Source: Kribbella turkmenica
GTDB taxonomy: Bacteria > Actinomycetota > Actinomycetes > Propionibacteriales > Kribbellaceae
Reading direction: 5' to 3'
Assembly: GCF_004348725.1 (NCBI RefSeq)
Contig: NZ_SMKR01000035.1
Location: 1 to 48,904, forward strand
DNA: 48,904 nt
Positions 17,206 to 25,289 of this stretch are shown piece after piece (the stretch's first letter is position 1; each line of letters begins with the position of its first letter). The notes beneath the pieces are model-generated. The model saw nothing but the letters and a program-made list of their open reading frames with translations, did not search any database and was not told where the DNA came from. Both the position numbers and the translations under genes were made by a program.

Positions 17206-17439
17206 TCGACGGAGCACGAGGTCACCTGCGGGATCGATCGCGCGTGGTGGGGCACCAACATCGCCAGCCGCGCACTGGTCCAGCTCCTCGCGCTCGTACC
17301 GGACCGCCCCGTCCACGCCCGAGCCGCCGGCGACAACCTCAGTTCCCTCCGCGTCCTCAGAGGCAGGCTTCGAGATCAACGGACCGCATACGCCGCAGCC
17401 CGGGGCCAAGAAGTCGGAGAGACCCTCCTGGCTCGCTAG
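17206..17439 (+). pseudogene. GNAT acetyltransferase remnant (C-terminal part)
   Basis: The plus strand reads EHEVTCGIDRAWWGTNIASR then ALVQLLALVPDRPVHARAAGDNLSSLRVL, which is the acetyl-CoA-binding and C-terminal portion of a GNAT N-acetyltransferase (compare the family pattern YWIDRAWWGRGIATRAL...ARAA.DN..SLRVLEKAGF). The AGFEING piece expected next is in a different frame (near 17362-17382), and the tail TAYAAARGQEVGETLLAR returns to the first. The N-terminal half is not recognisable. So this is a decayed fragment. The rest of the gap 17029-17488 shows only the ArsR promoter. Confidence 0.55.
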
Positions 17440-17488
17440 TGCGCCCAGCCCGGTCTCTGGAAGACCCAGGTGGTACGGCGCGGTCTCG

Positions 17489-18043
17489 CTAGGCCGCGGA
17501 TCGCGTCTCCGCCGTACTCGGGACCGACCCCACTGCTGTCGGCGCTTCGAACGGATCGACGAGAGTCGGTGCGACCGGGTCGACCAGCGTAGGCACGGGC
17601 CGCCGGCCAACGGCAGGCGGCGCCACCGCATCGCGGCAGCTCTCGCTCGGCCCGCCGACCCGTCGAGCGACAGTTTCCGCACCGAGGACGACCAGGGCGG
17701 TGACGGCGAACGATGCGACGCTGATGCCTCCGCCGATCACCGCGATCGACTCGAAGGACCGGCCGCCGCGAGTCAGCTCGGACGCGGTCATCACCAGTGA
17801 CGTGTTGGCCGTCGCCAGTGACACCACCATGACCACGCAGCACGCGACTCGGGGAATTCCCCGGACAAGGTTCGTACCGACGACGAGCGCGGTCGCGATG
17901 ACCGCTACACCGGCGGTGTAGACGACCGGCGGCCACCAGCGATGCACGAACATCGCCCAGATCGTGTCGAACGCGATCGCGCTCATTGCCAGCGGATACA
18001 CCAGGAGCATCGCCACCCACCGCCGCGCTGCCCAGCCGTTCAT
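17489..18043 (-). CDS. Membrane protein of unknown function under a CIRCE (HrcA-type) promoter
   Basis: 184 residues from ATG 18043 (MNGWAARRWVAMLLVYPLAM), with GGAGG about ten bases upstream; a GTG at 18085 would start inside the operator and is rejected. About four hydrophobic segments: VAMLLVYPLAMSAIAF, VVYTAGVAVIATALVVGTNL, VACCVVMVVSLATANTSLVM and ISVASFAVTALVVLGAETVA. The tail is soluble, proline/valine-rich, with a VAPTLVDP/VPTLVDP repeat. No family was recognised. The upstream region carries a sigma-A-like promoter and a CIRCE element, so it should be heat-inducible through HrcA. Confidence 0.7.
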   Translation of the reverse strand: MNGWAARRWVAMLLVYPLAMSAIAFDTIWAMFVHRWWPPVVYTAGVAVIATALVVGTNLVRGIPRVACCVVMVVSLATANTSLVMTASELTRGGRSFESIAVIGGGISVASFAVTALVVLGAETVARRVGGPSESCRDAVAPPAVGRRPVPTLVDPVAPTLVDPFEAPTAVGSVPSTAETRSAA

Positions 18044-18078
18044 ACCCCAGGTTCCTCCATCGCCACCCTCGTCGATGA

Positions 18079-18105
18079 CTGGCACTCTCCCACCGAGAGT
18101 GCCAA
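18079..18105. promoter_or_regulatory. CIRCE-like element (HrcA operator)
   Basis: CTGGCACTC, nine bases, GAGTGCCAA. The classical CIRCE is TTAGCACTC-N9-GAGTGCTAA; the left arm matches 7 of 9, the right arm 8 of 9, and the spacer is exactly nine. Actinobacterial CIRCE sites commonly have GGCACTC/GAGTGCC arms. It lies in the 5' leader of the minus-strand membrane-protein gene, right after the expected transcription start, which is the standard position. Confidence 0.8.
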
Positions 18106-18110
18106 CTCAT

Positions 18111-18139
18111 GACCTACCCCGTCCGTCGTTCGGAGTCAA
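18111..18139 (-). promoter_or_regulatory. Sigma-A-type promoter of the CIRCE-controlled gene
   Basis: On the minus strand: TTGACT (18134-18139), a 17-bp spacer, TAGGTC (18111-18116). Transcription would start at about 18104, the edge of the CIRCE element. Confidence 0.7.
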
Positions 18140-18262
18140 GCCGGGAATTGGCCACAGGTTGATCGGGGTGTGGGCGAATGGTGGGCAGAGGCGATGGGTA
18201 CTTCGGCGGGACCGTGGGACGCCGCCGGTGTCGCCGGGACGTGCAGCTCTGGAGGGGTCACC

Positions 18263-18970
18263 GTGATCAATGGCTTCTTCGGTGGTGGAACGCCGGAACT
18301 TCGACGGGACCAGGACGGAGTGCCGATCCTGTCGGCCGGCAGTCACCGCCATCCCCGGGACGGCGCCTGCTTCATGGAGTACGCCGCGTACCTCGCCGGG
18401 GAACCGTGGTCGGACCATCCGAGCTGCACGCACCCCCTGCTCGCCCATCTCGCCCGCGAGGTCAACGACCGGACGTCGGACTCCGGCCGGCGCGAACTGG
18501 CCCCGCTCATCCCTTCCGTGATCGGCCTGACCTCGCACGATCCGATCGTCTATCCGCGGCTCGTCGCGCGTGTCGCCCGGACAGCACTGCCAGTGGTCGC
18601 CCCGCAGGACCAGGTCGTGCTGGCGGTGGCCCTGATCCGGGCCGAGCAGCTGACAGCCGAAATCGCAGAACCGTCGGACGAGTCCGGCTCCGACGCCGGC
18701 GGTGAAGTCCTGGCCGAGAACGCGCCGGCCAGGAGATGGGCGGAGGCATTCCTCCGGCGGCACCCGCGTCCTCGCCTCGTCACCTACCTCCGCCGTGCGG
18801 CCCCCAATTCGCTCTCTGCGGCCACGCGCGCCGCGTCCCGGAGCACGCACACCGGATCCGACGGACTGCTGCGGCAGATGCTTGCCGACGGCATCGAGAC
18901 GGTCGAACGCCTGACCCGCCGGGCCCCGACCGCCGGGGCGCCGAGTATCCACGCCGGCCCGGGTTCATGA
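18263..18970 (+). CDS. Hypothetical protein upstream of and coupled to recQ
   Basis: 235 residues from GTG 18263, eight bases after GGAGG. No known family recognised. Visible stretches: [20 protein letters not shown], then [32 protein letters not shown] and [19 protein letters not shown]. It looks mostly helical and cytoplasmic; the first of these strings recurs in actinobacterial hypothetical proteins (from memory, not checked). Its stop overlaps the helicase start (ATGA), so the two are co-translated, but this alone does not show a DNA-repair role. A longer start at 18170 would lack a ribosome-binding site. Confidence 0.65.
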   Translation: MINGFFGGGTPELRRDQDGVPILSAGSHRHPRDGACFMEYAAYLAGEPWSDHPSCTHPLLAHLAREVNDRTSDSGRRELAPLIPSVIGLTSHDPIVYPRLVARVARTALPVVAPQDQVVLAVALIRAEQLTAEIAEPSDESGSDAGGEVLAENAPARRWAEAFLRRHPRPRLVTYLRRAAPNSLSAATRAASRSTHTGSDGLLRQMLADGIETVERLTRRAPTAGAPSIHAGPGS

Positions 18971-20568
18971 CTCTGCCTGCCGAGCTGACCAGGGTCGCAC
19001 GCGACGTCTTCGGCTGGGACGGGTTCCGGTCCGGCCAGGCGGCGGCGCTTCGGGCCGTGTACGACGGCCGCGACACCGTGGTGGTGATGCCGACCGGGTC
19101 GGGCAAGTCGGCCATCTATCAGATCCCGGCCCTGCTGGCCGAAGGTCCCGCGATCGTCGTCAGTCCGTTGATCTCTCTGCAGCACGACCAGATGTCCGCG
19201 TTGCGCGACGCGGGCGCCGGTCCGGCTCTCCAACTGAACAGCACGGTGGACGTCGCCAGTCTGCTCGCGGACGAGGCCGGATCGGCGAAGTTCGTATTCG
19301 TCACACCCGAGCAGTTGAGTAAGGACGACGTACTCGAAGCACTGGCGCGGCTGCGACCGGCGATGTTCGTCGTCGACGAGGCACACTGCGTGTCGGCCTG
19401 GGGCCACGACTTCCGTCCGGACTATCTCCGGCTCGGTGCCGCCGTCGACCGGCTCGGACATCCCGTCGTCCTGGCCCTGACCGCGACGGCCGGGGCGCCG
19501 GTCCGCGCGGAGATCGTCGGGGCCCTGCACCTGACCGATCCCGAGATCGTGGTCTCCAGCTTCGACCGGCCGAACCTCCATCTGGCGGCACATGCTGTCG
19601 CCGACGCCGAGAGTCGGCGGACCGCCGTGCTGGACGCCGTCGACCGGCTCGATCCGCCGGGCATCGTCTACGCCTCCACCCGTCGGCAGACGGAGGAGTA
19701 CGCCGCCGAGCTGAACGCCAAGGGAGTGCGGGCGGCCCCGTACCACGCCGGGCTTCGCCAAGCAGATCGCCGTACCGTCCACGACGGCTTCCTGGCCGGC
19801 CGGATCCAGATCGTCGTCGGAACGACCGCCTTCGGGCTCGGCATCGACAAACCCGACGTGCGCTTCGTCGTCCATTCCGGAGTGGCCGATTCCCTCGACT
19901 CCTACTACCAGGAGATCGGCCGCGCCGGTCGGGACGGCGAACCTGCTCAGGCCGTCCTCTTCCACGGTCCGGGCGACCTCGGGCTCCGAAAGTTCCTCAG
20001 CGCCTCACCACCGCCTGAACAGGCGCTGTCGGCTGTGCTGGACGCCGTACGCGCTGCTCCCGGTCCGGTACTGCGGAAGGACGTGGCCCGGCGGACCGGC
20101 TTGTCGGCCAACCTGGTCAGTCGTTGCTGCACCTGGCTCGAACAGTCGGGTGGCGTTGCCTTCGACCGCCGCAACCGTCTCGTCCCGGGCGACGCCGGGG
20201 ATGCTGTCGGCAAGGCGGTTCGAGCTGCCGAGCGGCGCCGGCAGGCGGATCAGTCCCGGCTGGACATGATGCGTGAGTACGCCGCCGCCGCAGGTTGCCG
20301 GTGGAGCTTTCTGCTCTCGTACCTCGGTGAGCGATCAGATGGCGCCTGCGGGAGATGTGACAACTGCGAGCGCACCCCGCAGCCCGAGCCAACCGCTGAA
20401 GCCGGCCCGTTCCCCGTCCACAGCCGCGTCCGCCACACACAGTTCGGCGACGGCCAGGTCCTCCAGGTCGACGGCGACCATCTCACCCTGCGCTTCGACG
20501 ACGCCGGATACCGAACCATGTCGGCGGCCGCCGTACTGGAGAAAGACCTCCTCACGCTCGCACCTTGA
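18967..20568 (+). CDS. recQ: RecQ-family ATP-dependent DNA helicase
   Basis: 533 residues. RecQ helicases unwind DNA 3' to 5' in recombination and repair. Motif 0 region [17 protein letters not shown], Walker A MPTGSGKS (41-48), Walker [25 protein letters not shown] (from 135) with the RecQ-specific aromatic-rich loop, LALTATAG, and motif [26 protein letters not shown]. The RecQ-Ct zinc-binding cysteines appear in the CRWSF and CGRCDNC stretches. The C-terminal piece [20 protein letters not shown] resembles the small beta domain found at the end of actinobacterial RecQ proteins; there is no HRDC domain. Confidence 0.9.
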   Translation: MTLPAELTRVARDVFGWDGFRSGQAAALRAVYDGRDTVVVMPTGSGKSAIYQIPALLAEGPAIVVSPLISLQHDQMSALRDAGAGPALQLNSTVDVASLLADEAGSAKFVFVTPEQLSKDDVLEALARLRPAMFVVDEAHCVSAWGHDFRPDYLRLGAAVDRLGHPVVLALTATAGAPVRAEIVGALHLTDPEIVVSSFDRPNLHLAAHAVADAESRRTAVLDAVDRLDPPGIVYASTRRQTEEYAAELNAKGVRAAPYHAGLRQADRRTVHDGFLAGRIQIVVGTTAFGLGIDKPDVRFVVHSGVADSLDSYYQEIGRAGRDGEPAQAVLFHGPGDLGLRKFLSASPPPEQALSAVLDAVRAAPGPVLRKDVARRTGLSANLVSRCCTWLEQSGGVAFDRRNRLVPGDAGDAVGKAVRAAERRRQADQSRLDMMREYAAAAGCRWSFLLSYLGERSDGACGRCDNCERTPQPEPTAEAGPFPVHSRVRHTQFGDGQVLQVDGDHLTLRFDDAGYRTMSAAAVLEKDLLTLAP

Positions 20569-20593
20569 CCGGCGTCCGACTCGTTCCCTCGAC

Positions 20594-20629
20594 GGCCGCA
20601 CCCCAGGTTCCTTCGCTCCCTGGGCGGCC
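20594..20629 (+). terminator. Hairpin downstream of recQ
   Basis: GGCCGC (20594-20599) pairs with GCGGCC (20624-20629), and CCAGG with CCTGG inside, with a small bulge. It lies 25 nt past the recQ stop. No T-run, as is common in actinobacteria. Confidence 0.4.
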
Positions 20630-20696
20630 ATGGCTCTCGGCTCGTTCCCTGAGCAGCGCCTTCACGCATTCCTGTCTGGTTCGACGCCCGTCGGCG

Positions 20697-21080
20697 TCAC
20701 TGGTCCCTGTCGGGTTCGACTCCTGTCGGGCGCCCCGGACTGGTATCGGGCGCGATCGTGGGATCGGCGGCCGCGTCAGAATCAGTCTCACCGGCGGCCA
20801 CCGGTCGAACCAGCCGGTCGTCTCCAGTCCGCCGTACGCCATCACTCCGCTCGTTCGCGGTAACCCGTTGCCCGCTCGGCGCCGCCTCCGACGCCGCGCT
20901 CTCGACGATGTCTCCAGGCACGCCGTCCTGCCCGAACATCTCCTCAGCAGCACCCGCCGCCCTCCTGCGAACGACGTGATACCCAACCGCCCCCGCGCCC
21001 ATCGCACCGACAGCGCCCACCAACACCCACACAGGCCCGCGCCTCGCCGCACGCCCTGACCGCCGCTTCACCGTCATCAT
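20697..21080 (-). CDS. Small single-pass membrane protein
   Basis: About 127 residues from ATG 21080, eight bases after AGGAGG (a GTG just before it is equally possible). The start MMTVKRRSGRAARRGPVWVL is strongly basic, followed by one hydrophobic segment (VWVLVGAVGAMGAGAVGYHV) and a polar, acidic tail rich in Ala, Asp, Pro. Basic flank before the helix predicts N-in, tail outside. No family recognised. Convergent with recQ. Confidence 0.5.
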   Translation of the reverse strand: MMTVKRRSGRAARRGPVWVLVGAVGAMGAGAVGYHVVRRRAAGAAEEMFGQDGVPGDIVESAASEAAPSGQRVTANERSDGVRRTGDDRLVRPVAAGETDSDAAADPTIAPDTSPGRPTGVEPDRDQ

Positions 21081-21340
21081 CACTGGGGCCTCCTCCGCCA
21101 CTAGATGGCCTCGGTACCCACACCCGGCAATCCGACTCCCAGCTCACCTCGGACCCGCCGAGGCGAAGGAGGTCGCCAAGCCCGCTCCTCATCACCACGG
21201 TCTCCTCGACCAAGCGGCCCGACCGGAAGTGGTCGATCAGCGCGTCGTTCGAGGGCGGCAGCCCGCCACCTCGGCGGCAACCGAAGACCTGCACCGGCGC
21301 TGAGCCGGTGGTGCGAGGGCGCGTAGCTGGCGTGGCCGAT

Positions 21341-21372
21341 TACCGGATGCGCATCCCGGAGATGGCTCGGGC
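21341..21372 (-). repeat. Displaced 32-bp copy of the acyl-CoA dehydrogenase 3' end
   Basis: 31 of 32 bases match 25291-25322, the last codons of the acyl-CoA dehydrogenase gene ([10 protein letters not shown] plus stop). The copies are in the same orientation and exactly 3950 bp apart, bracketing the secreted-protein gene and the hutI fragment. The remainder of the gap 21081-21425 holds no recognised gene; one minus-strand frame near 21170-21290 (GLPPSNDALIDHFRSGRLVE) is open but unrecognised. Confidence 0.8.
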
Positions 21373-21425
21373 CGGACCGTGCGCTTCGTCGATGGAACGA
21401 ACCGAGACGGATCCCTGGCCGTGCG

Positions 21426-24400
21426 TCAGTTGGGCTGAGTGCCCGTCACCGTGACCTCGGCCAGGCTGATCACACCGGCGCTGGTGGCCGGCGACTGCAC
21501 CTTGACGTAGCGGGCCACGGTGTTGGTCGGCAGACTGGTGACCGCCCCCGGCGTCGCCCCGAGGTTCAGCTTGGTGACCGTAGAGTCGGCCATCAGCTGG
21601 GCGTAGGTCCGGCCCGACATGCTGGCGGTGGAGAGGAACACCACCGCGTTGTTCAGCTTGTCGGCCGAGGCGTCGGTCCGGTTGTGCACCGTGACGTTGC
21701 CGACCCGGGAATCGGTCAGCAGGTCGACCTGCCACCACGGCTGCGAGCTAGACGCCGTCCGGCTCACCGACCCGGCGGCGAAGACGCCGTTGGTGTTCCC
21801 GTCCACGGCCCGGGCGGCGGTGCCGACGTCGGTCGACGACTGCGTGGCCGGCCGGTTGGTGGACAGGTTCACGGCGCCGGTGGTGCCGCCGACCTGCACC
21901 TCGGCCAGGTTCAGGGTGGTGAAGATGCTCGACAGCTGCACCCGCACGTACCGGCCGGTGGCGTTGCCCGCGTTTAGGGTCAGGCTGTTGGTGGTGGACG
22001 GGAACGCCGAGAACGACATCTCCTTCACCGAGTCGTCGGCCCGCAGCGAGGACATCGACCTGCCGCTCATGTCGGTCGAGGAGATGAACACCGAGCCGCT
22101 GCCCATCCGGTTCGAGTCGGTCCGGCTCCACACCGTGACCGTGGAGACGGCCGCCGCGGAACCGAGGTCGACCTGCCACCACGGCTGGGTGGAGGTGTTG
22201 GTCTGGGTCACCGAGCCGCTCGCGAACACGCCGTTGGTGTTGCCGTCCACCGCCCGGGCCGCCACCGCGGTACCGCTGGTGCTCGACTGGGTGGCGGTCT
22301 TGCCCCGGGCCAGGTTCGGATCGGTGACGGTTACCGTGGTGGTCGACACCGCGCTGTCCACCTTGCCGTCCCGCACGACCAGGCTGAAGGTCAGCGTGGC
22401 CGGTGTGGCCGGGGCGGTGAAGGTCGGCTTCTGCACCGTCCGGCTGGACAGCGTCACCACCGGCCCACCGGTCTGGGTCCAGGTGTAGGTCAGCGGGTCG
22501 TTGTCGGCGTCGCGGCTGCCGGAGCCGTCCAGCGTCACCGTGGTACCCGTGTTGACCGTCTGCGCCGTCCCGGCGTTCGCCACCGGCACCTGGTTGACCG
22601 CGGTGGTGGTCACCGTGGTGGTCGCCGCCGCGCTGTTGGCCCGGCCGTCCCGCACCACCAGGCTGAAGGTCAGCGTGGACGCCGAGGACGGGGCGGTGAA
22701 GGTCGGCTTCGCCGCCGTCGTACTGGACAGCGTCACCGCCGGTCCACCGGTCTGGGTCCACGCGTAGGTGAGGTCGTCGCCGTCGGCGTCGGTGCCGGAC
22801 CCGTTCAGGGTCACGGTCGTACCAGCCACGACCGACTGCGGCGCACCGGCGTTCGCCACCGGGAGGCGGTTGTTCGATTCCGAGAGCGGCCGCGGGGTGC
22901 AGTTGCTCACCGAGACCGTGAAGGGCTCGACTTCGTTGTCCGTCTCGATCATGGCGCCGTCCTCGGAGCCGCTGAGCGAGATGGTGTACGCCTGGCCGGC
23001 GTTCACGCGGGTCTCCCGCCACTCGTCCGTACCGCGCTCCCACTCGATGATCAGGACCCGGCCGGTGACCACGCGGACGGTGCACCCGTCGGCCCAGGCA
23101 CCCATGTACGGGTAGAGCGGAACGCCCGACTCCGAGTAGACGGTGCGCGCGTTGTCGCCGGAGCGGCCGTTGCCCTGGTAGGCCGTGTCGGCCGGCCAGG
23201 TGATCACGCCGCCGTACCAGTCACCGGGGTTCTCGCCGGTGCCGGCGTAGCGCCAGCGGGCGTTGACCCAGGAGACCGGGTCGCAGGTGGTGGGGTCGGT
23301 ACAGGCGGGCGGCGTCGGCGGGACCGGCGGGCCGGGCACGAAGGCGTACTCGAACGGCGAACCGCTCTGCACGCTGACGATGCTGCTGCCGCTCAGAGTG
23401 GTCGGCACGGTGTAGCTCTGGCCGGCCGACAGGTTGGCCAGCGACGCGTGCGAGTCCCCGACCGGGCCGGAGAACACGGTGGCGCTGCCCGAGGTGACGG
23501 TGATCTTCCAGTTCGCCACCTGCGGGGCCGGCCCGTAGACGTCGTGCGAGGCGGTGTAGCCGTAGCGGGCCCGGCTGGGGTCGGTCTCGGCCGGCCAGAC
23601 GGCGGCGTACCCGCTGTCCGACGGACCCCACGGGCACGGGCTGCTGGTGCAGGTCCAGGTCACCCGGGCCGACTCGCCGTCGCCGGCCGGCGGGGGCGTG
23701 ACCGGCCCACCCGGGGTGAACGTGTACTCGAACGCGGAGCCGCCCTGCACGCTCACGATGCTGCTGTTGCTGAGCGTGCTGGACACGGTGTAGCTCTCGC
23801 CGGCCGACAGCGCGGCCAGCGACGAGTGCGAGCCGTCGGCCGGGCCCGCGTAAACCGTGGCGCTGCCGGAGGTGACGGTGATCTTCCAGCCGGCCACCTT
23901 GGACACCGGAGCGTAGACGTCGGCGGAGACGGTGTAGCCGTAGCGGGCCCGGGTGGGCTCGGCCGTGGCCGGCCAGACGGCCGCGTTGGTGGTGTAGCTC
24001 TGGCCCGACGGGCAGGGGCTGCTGGTGCAGTTCCAGGTGGCCAGCACCGAGCCGTCACCGGAGGCCGGCGGCGGGTCGTCGGTCGGCGTGCCGGGGGTGA
24101 TCGTGTACTCGAACGACCCACCGTCCTGCACGCTGACGAGGCTGCTGTTACTCAGCGTGCTGGGCAGGATGTAGCTGTCGCCGGTCTGCAGATTGGCCAG
24201 CGACGAGTGAGAGTCGTCGGCCGGGCCGGCGAACACGATGGCGCTGCCGGACGTGACGGTGATCTTCCAGCCCGCCACTTTGGGCGCCGGGGCGTACACG
24301 TCGTGGGAGACGGTATAGCCGTAGCGGGCCCGGACCGGCTCGGCCGCGGCCGGCCAGACCGCCGTGTTGCTGGTGTCCGACGGGCCCCACGGGCACGGGC

Positions 24401-24539
24401 TGCTGGTGCAGGACCACGTCGCCACGACGGAGGACGCAGGATCACCCTCGGCTGCCAGCGCGGGCGCGACGGCGAGGCCTAGCACCATCACGACCGCAGT
24501 GGTGAGAACGAAAAATGCGGTCGCGAACCGTTTCGGCAT
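21426..24539 (-). CDS. Large secreted multidomain protein: triple repeat, PKD-like and discoidin-type domains
   Basis: 1037 residues from ATG 24539 after a G-rich run. Signal peptide 1-30 (VMVLGLAVAPALAA). Three tandem repeats of about 113 residues (about 38-150, 165-277, 291-403), each with W.CTSSPCP, AVWPA, RARYGYT, WKITVTSGSA and FEY, separated by proline-rich linkers. A more divergent unit (about 410-548) with paired cysteines follows. Then two PKD-like Ig domains (about 557-645 and 648-738: PVANAG, LDGSGSRDADNDPLTYTWTQ). Last, two F5/8 type C (discoidin-like) domains with RAVDGNTNGVF, QPWWQVDL and RYVRVQ. No catalytic motif was seen. Probably an extracellular glycan- or surface-binding protein. 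Confidence 0.8.
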   Translation of the reverse strand: MPKRFATAFFVLTTAVVMVLGLAVAPALAAEGDPASSVVATWSCTSSPCPWGPSDTSNTAVWPAAAEPVRARYGYTVSHDVYAPAPKVAGWKITVTSGSAIVFAGPADDSHSSLANLQTGDSYILPSTLSNSSLVSVQDGGSFEYTITPGTPTDDPPPASGDGSVLATWNCTSSPCPSGQSYTTNAAVWPATAEPTRARYGYTVSADVYAPVSKVAGWKITVTSGSATVYAGPADGSHSSLAALSAGESYTVSSTLSNSSIVSVQGGSAFEYTFTPGGPVTPPPAGDGESARVTWTCTSSPCPWGPSDSGYAAVWPAETDPSRARYGYTASHDVYGPAPQVANWKITVTSGSATVFSGPVGDSHASLANLSAGQSYTVPTTLSGSSIVSVQSGSPFEYAFVPGPPVPPTPPACTDPTTCDPVSWVNARWRYAGTGENPGDWYGGVITWPADTAYQGNGRSGDNARTVYSESGVPLYPYMGAWADGCTVRVVTGRVLIIEWERGTDEWRETRVNAGQAYTISLSGSEDGAMIETDNEVEPFTVSVSNCTPRPLSESNNRLPVANAGAPQSVVAGTTVTLNGSGTDADGDDLTYAWTQTGGPAVTLSSTTAAKPTFTAPSSASTLTFSLVVRDGRANSAAATTTVTTTAVNQVPVANAGTAQTVNTGTTVTLDGSGSRDADNDPLTYTWTQTGGPVVTLSSRTVQKPTFTAPATPATLTFSLVVRDGKVDSAVSTTTVTVTDPNLARGKTATQSSTSGTAVAARAVDGNTNGVFASGSVTQTNTSTQPWWQVDLGSAAAVSTVTVWSRTDSNRMGSGSVFISSTDMSGRSMSSLRADDSVKEMSFSAFPSTTNSLTLNAGNATGRYVRVQLSSIFTTLNLAEVQVGGTTGAVNLSTNRPATQSSTDVGTAARAVDGNTNGVFAAGSVSRTASSSQPWWQVDLLTDSRVGNVTVHNRTDASADKLNNAVVFLSTASMSGRTYAQLMADSTVTKLNLGATPGAVTSLPTNTVARYVKVQSPATSAGVISLAEVTVTGTQPN

Positions 24540-24745
24540 GCCGCCCCCCGGATTGTGACTCTCCCCTTGCGGCAAACCGTAGCCCAAGTCGCTCTCTGTC
24601 ATGCGAAAAAAAGGCGAAAAGATGCAACCACGAACCATTCGTTACGGACTTCATCACGCTACGGAAAGACCCCATTACTCATTGATGAGAAATCGGAAGA
24701 TCGCGGGACTGAAGGGCTCGCGGCGGGTGCAGAGCGTAGTGGTCA

Positions 24746-25107
24746 TCAGAGGGGGCGGCCGGCTAGCAAGGTTTGGGTGATGAGGGGTACGCCGAGGCGG
24801 TAGGCCAGGTGGAGATGGGAGGGGGCGTCGAGGGCGGCCAGGTCGGCGCGAGCGCCTACGGTCACGCGGCCGATATCGTCGCGGCGGAGCGAGGCGGCGC
24901 CGCCTGCGGTGGCTGACCAGAGGGCTTCGGCCGGGCTCATGTGCATTTCGCGAACGGCCAGGGCGATGCAGAGCGGCATCGACAGGAGTAGCAGGAGCCG
25001 GGCTTGCAGTCGCTGGCCAGCGAGACGGCGGCGCCGGCGTCGAGCAGGCGGCGGGCGTCCGGGTAGGGCGAGCGGGTGGAGAACTCGACCGCGGGCACCC
25101 ACATGCT
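24746..25107 (-). pseudogene. hutI: hutI (imidazolonepropionase) C-terminal fragment, frameshifted
   Basis: The minus strand reads [20 protein letters not shown] then [14 protein letters not shown] in one frame, and [13 protein letters not shown] then [20 protein letters not shown] and [20 protein letters not shown] in another. This is the C-terminal third of imidazolonepropionase, the amidohydrolase of histidine breakdown. A one-base indel near 24980-24995 splits it, and the N-terminal two thirds, with the metal-binding HxH, are absent beyond about 25105. The usual Asn of the CNPGSCY motif is Lys here. Clearly a decayed fragment; no other hut gene is in the window. Confidence 0.7.
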
Positions 25108-25195
25108 GCCTTCATCGCATGAGCGGGCGCGGAAGGCGGTGGACTCCAGACTCTCGCGTCTGTTCTCTCTCAAATCTCACGTAGCAGTCACTGAG

Positions 25196-25246
25196 CAGGC
25201 CGCCGTACGCTCTCCCACGACTTCGTGGGAGACGGACGACGGCCTG
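25196..25246 (-). terminator. Long hairpin downstream of the acyl-CoA dehydrogenase gene
   Basis: TCTCCCACGA (25211-25220) pairs with 25223-25232, and the outer arms CAGGCC/GGCCTG (25196-25201 and 25241-25246) extend it with a few mismatches. It begins 44 nt past the stop codon. No T-run follows. Confidence 0.6.
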
Positions 25247-25289
25247 TACCGAGGTGACCCTCAAATCACCCTCTGACCTGCACAAACAC

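Noticed and set aside
20680..20745. GGTTCGACTCC-type strings resembling a tRNA T-arm
   Set aside because: The flanking bases do not form the 5-bp T stem and no anticodon or acceptor stem can be placed; the strings are two imperfect copies of a short repeat.
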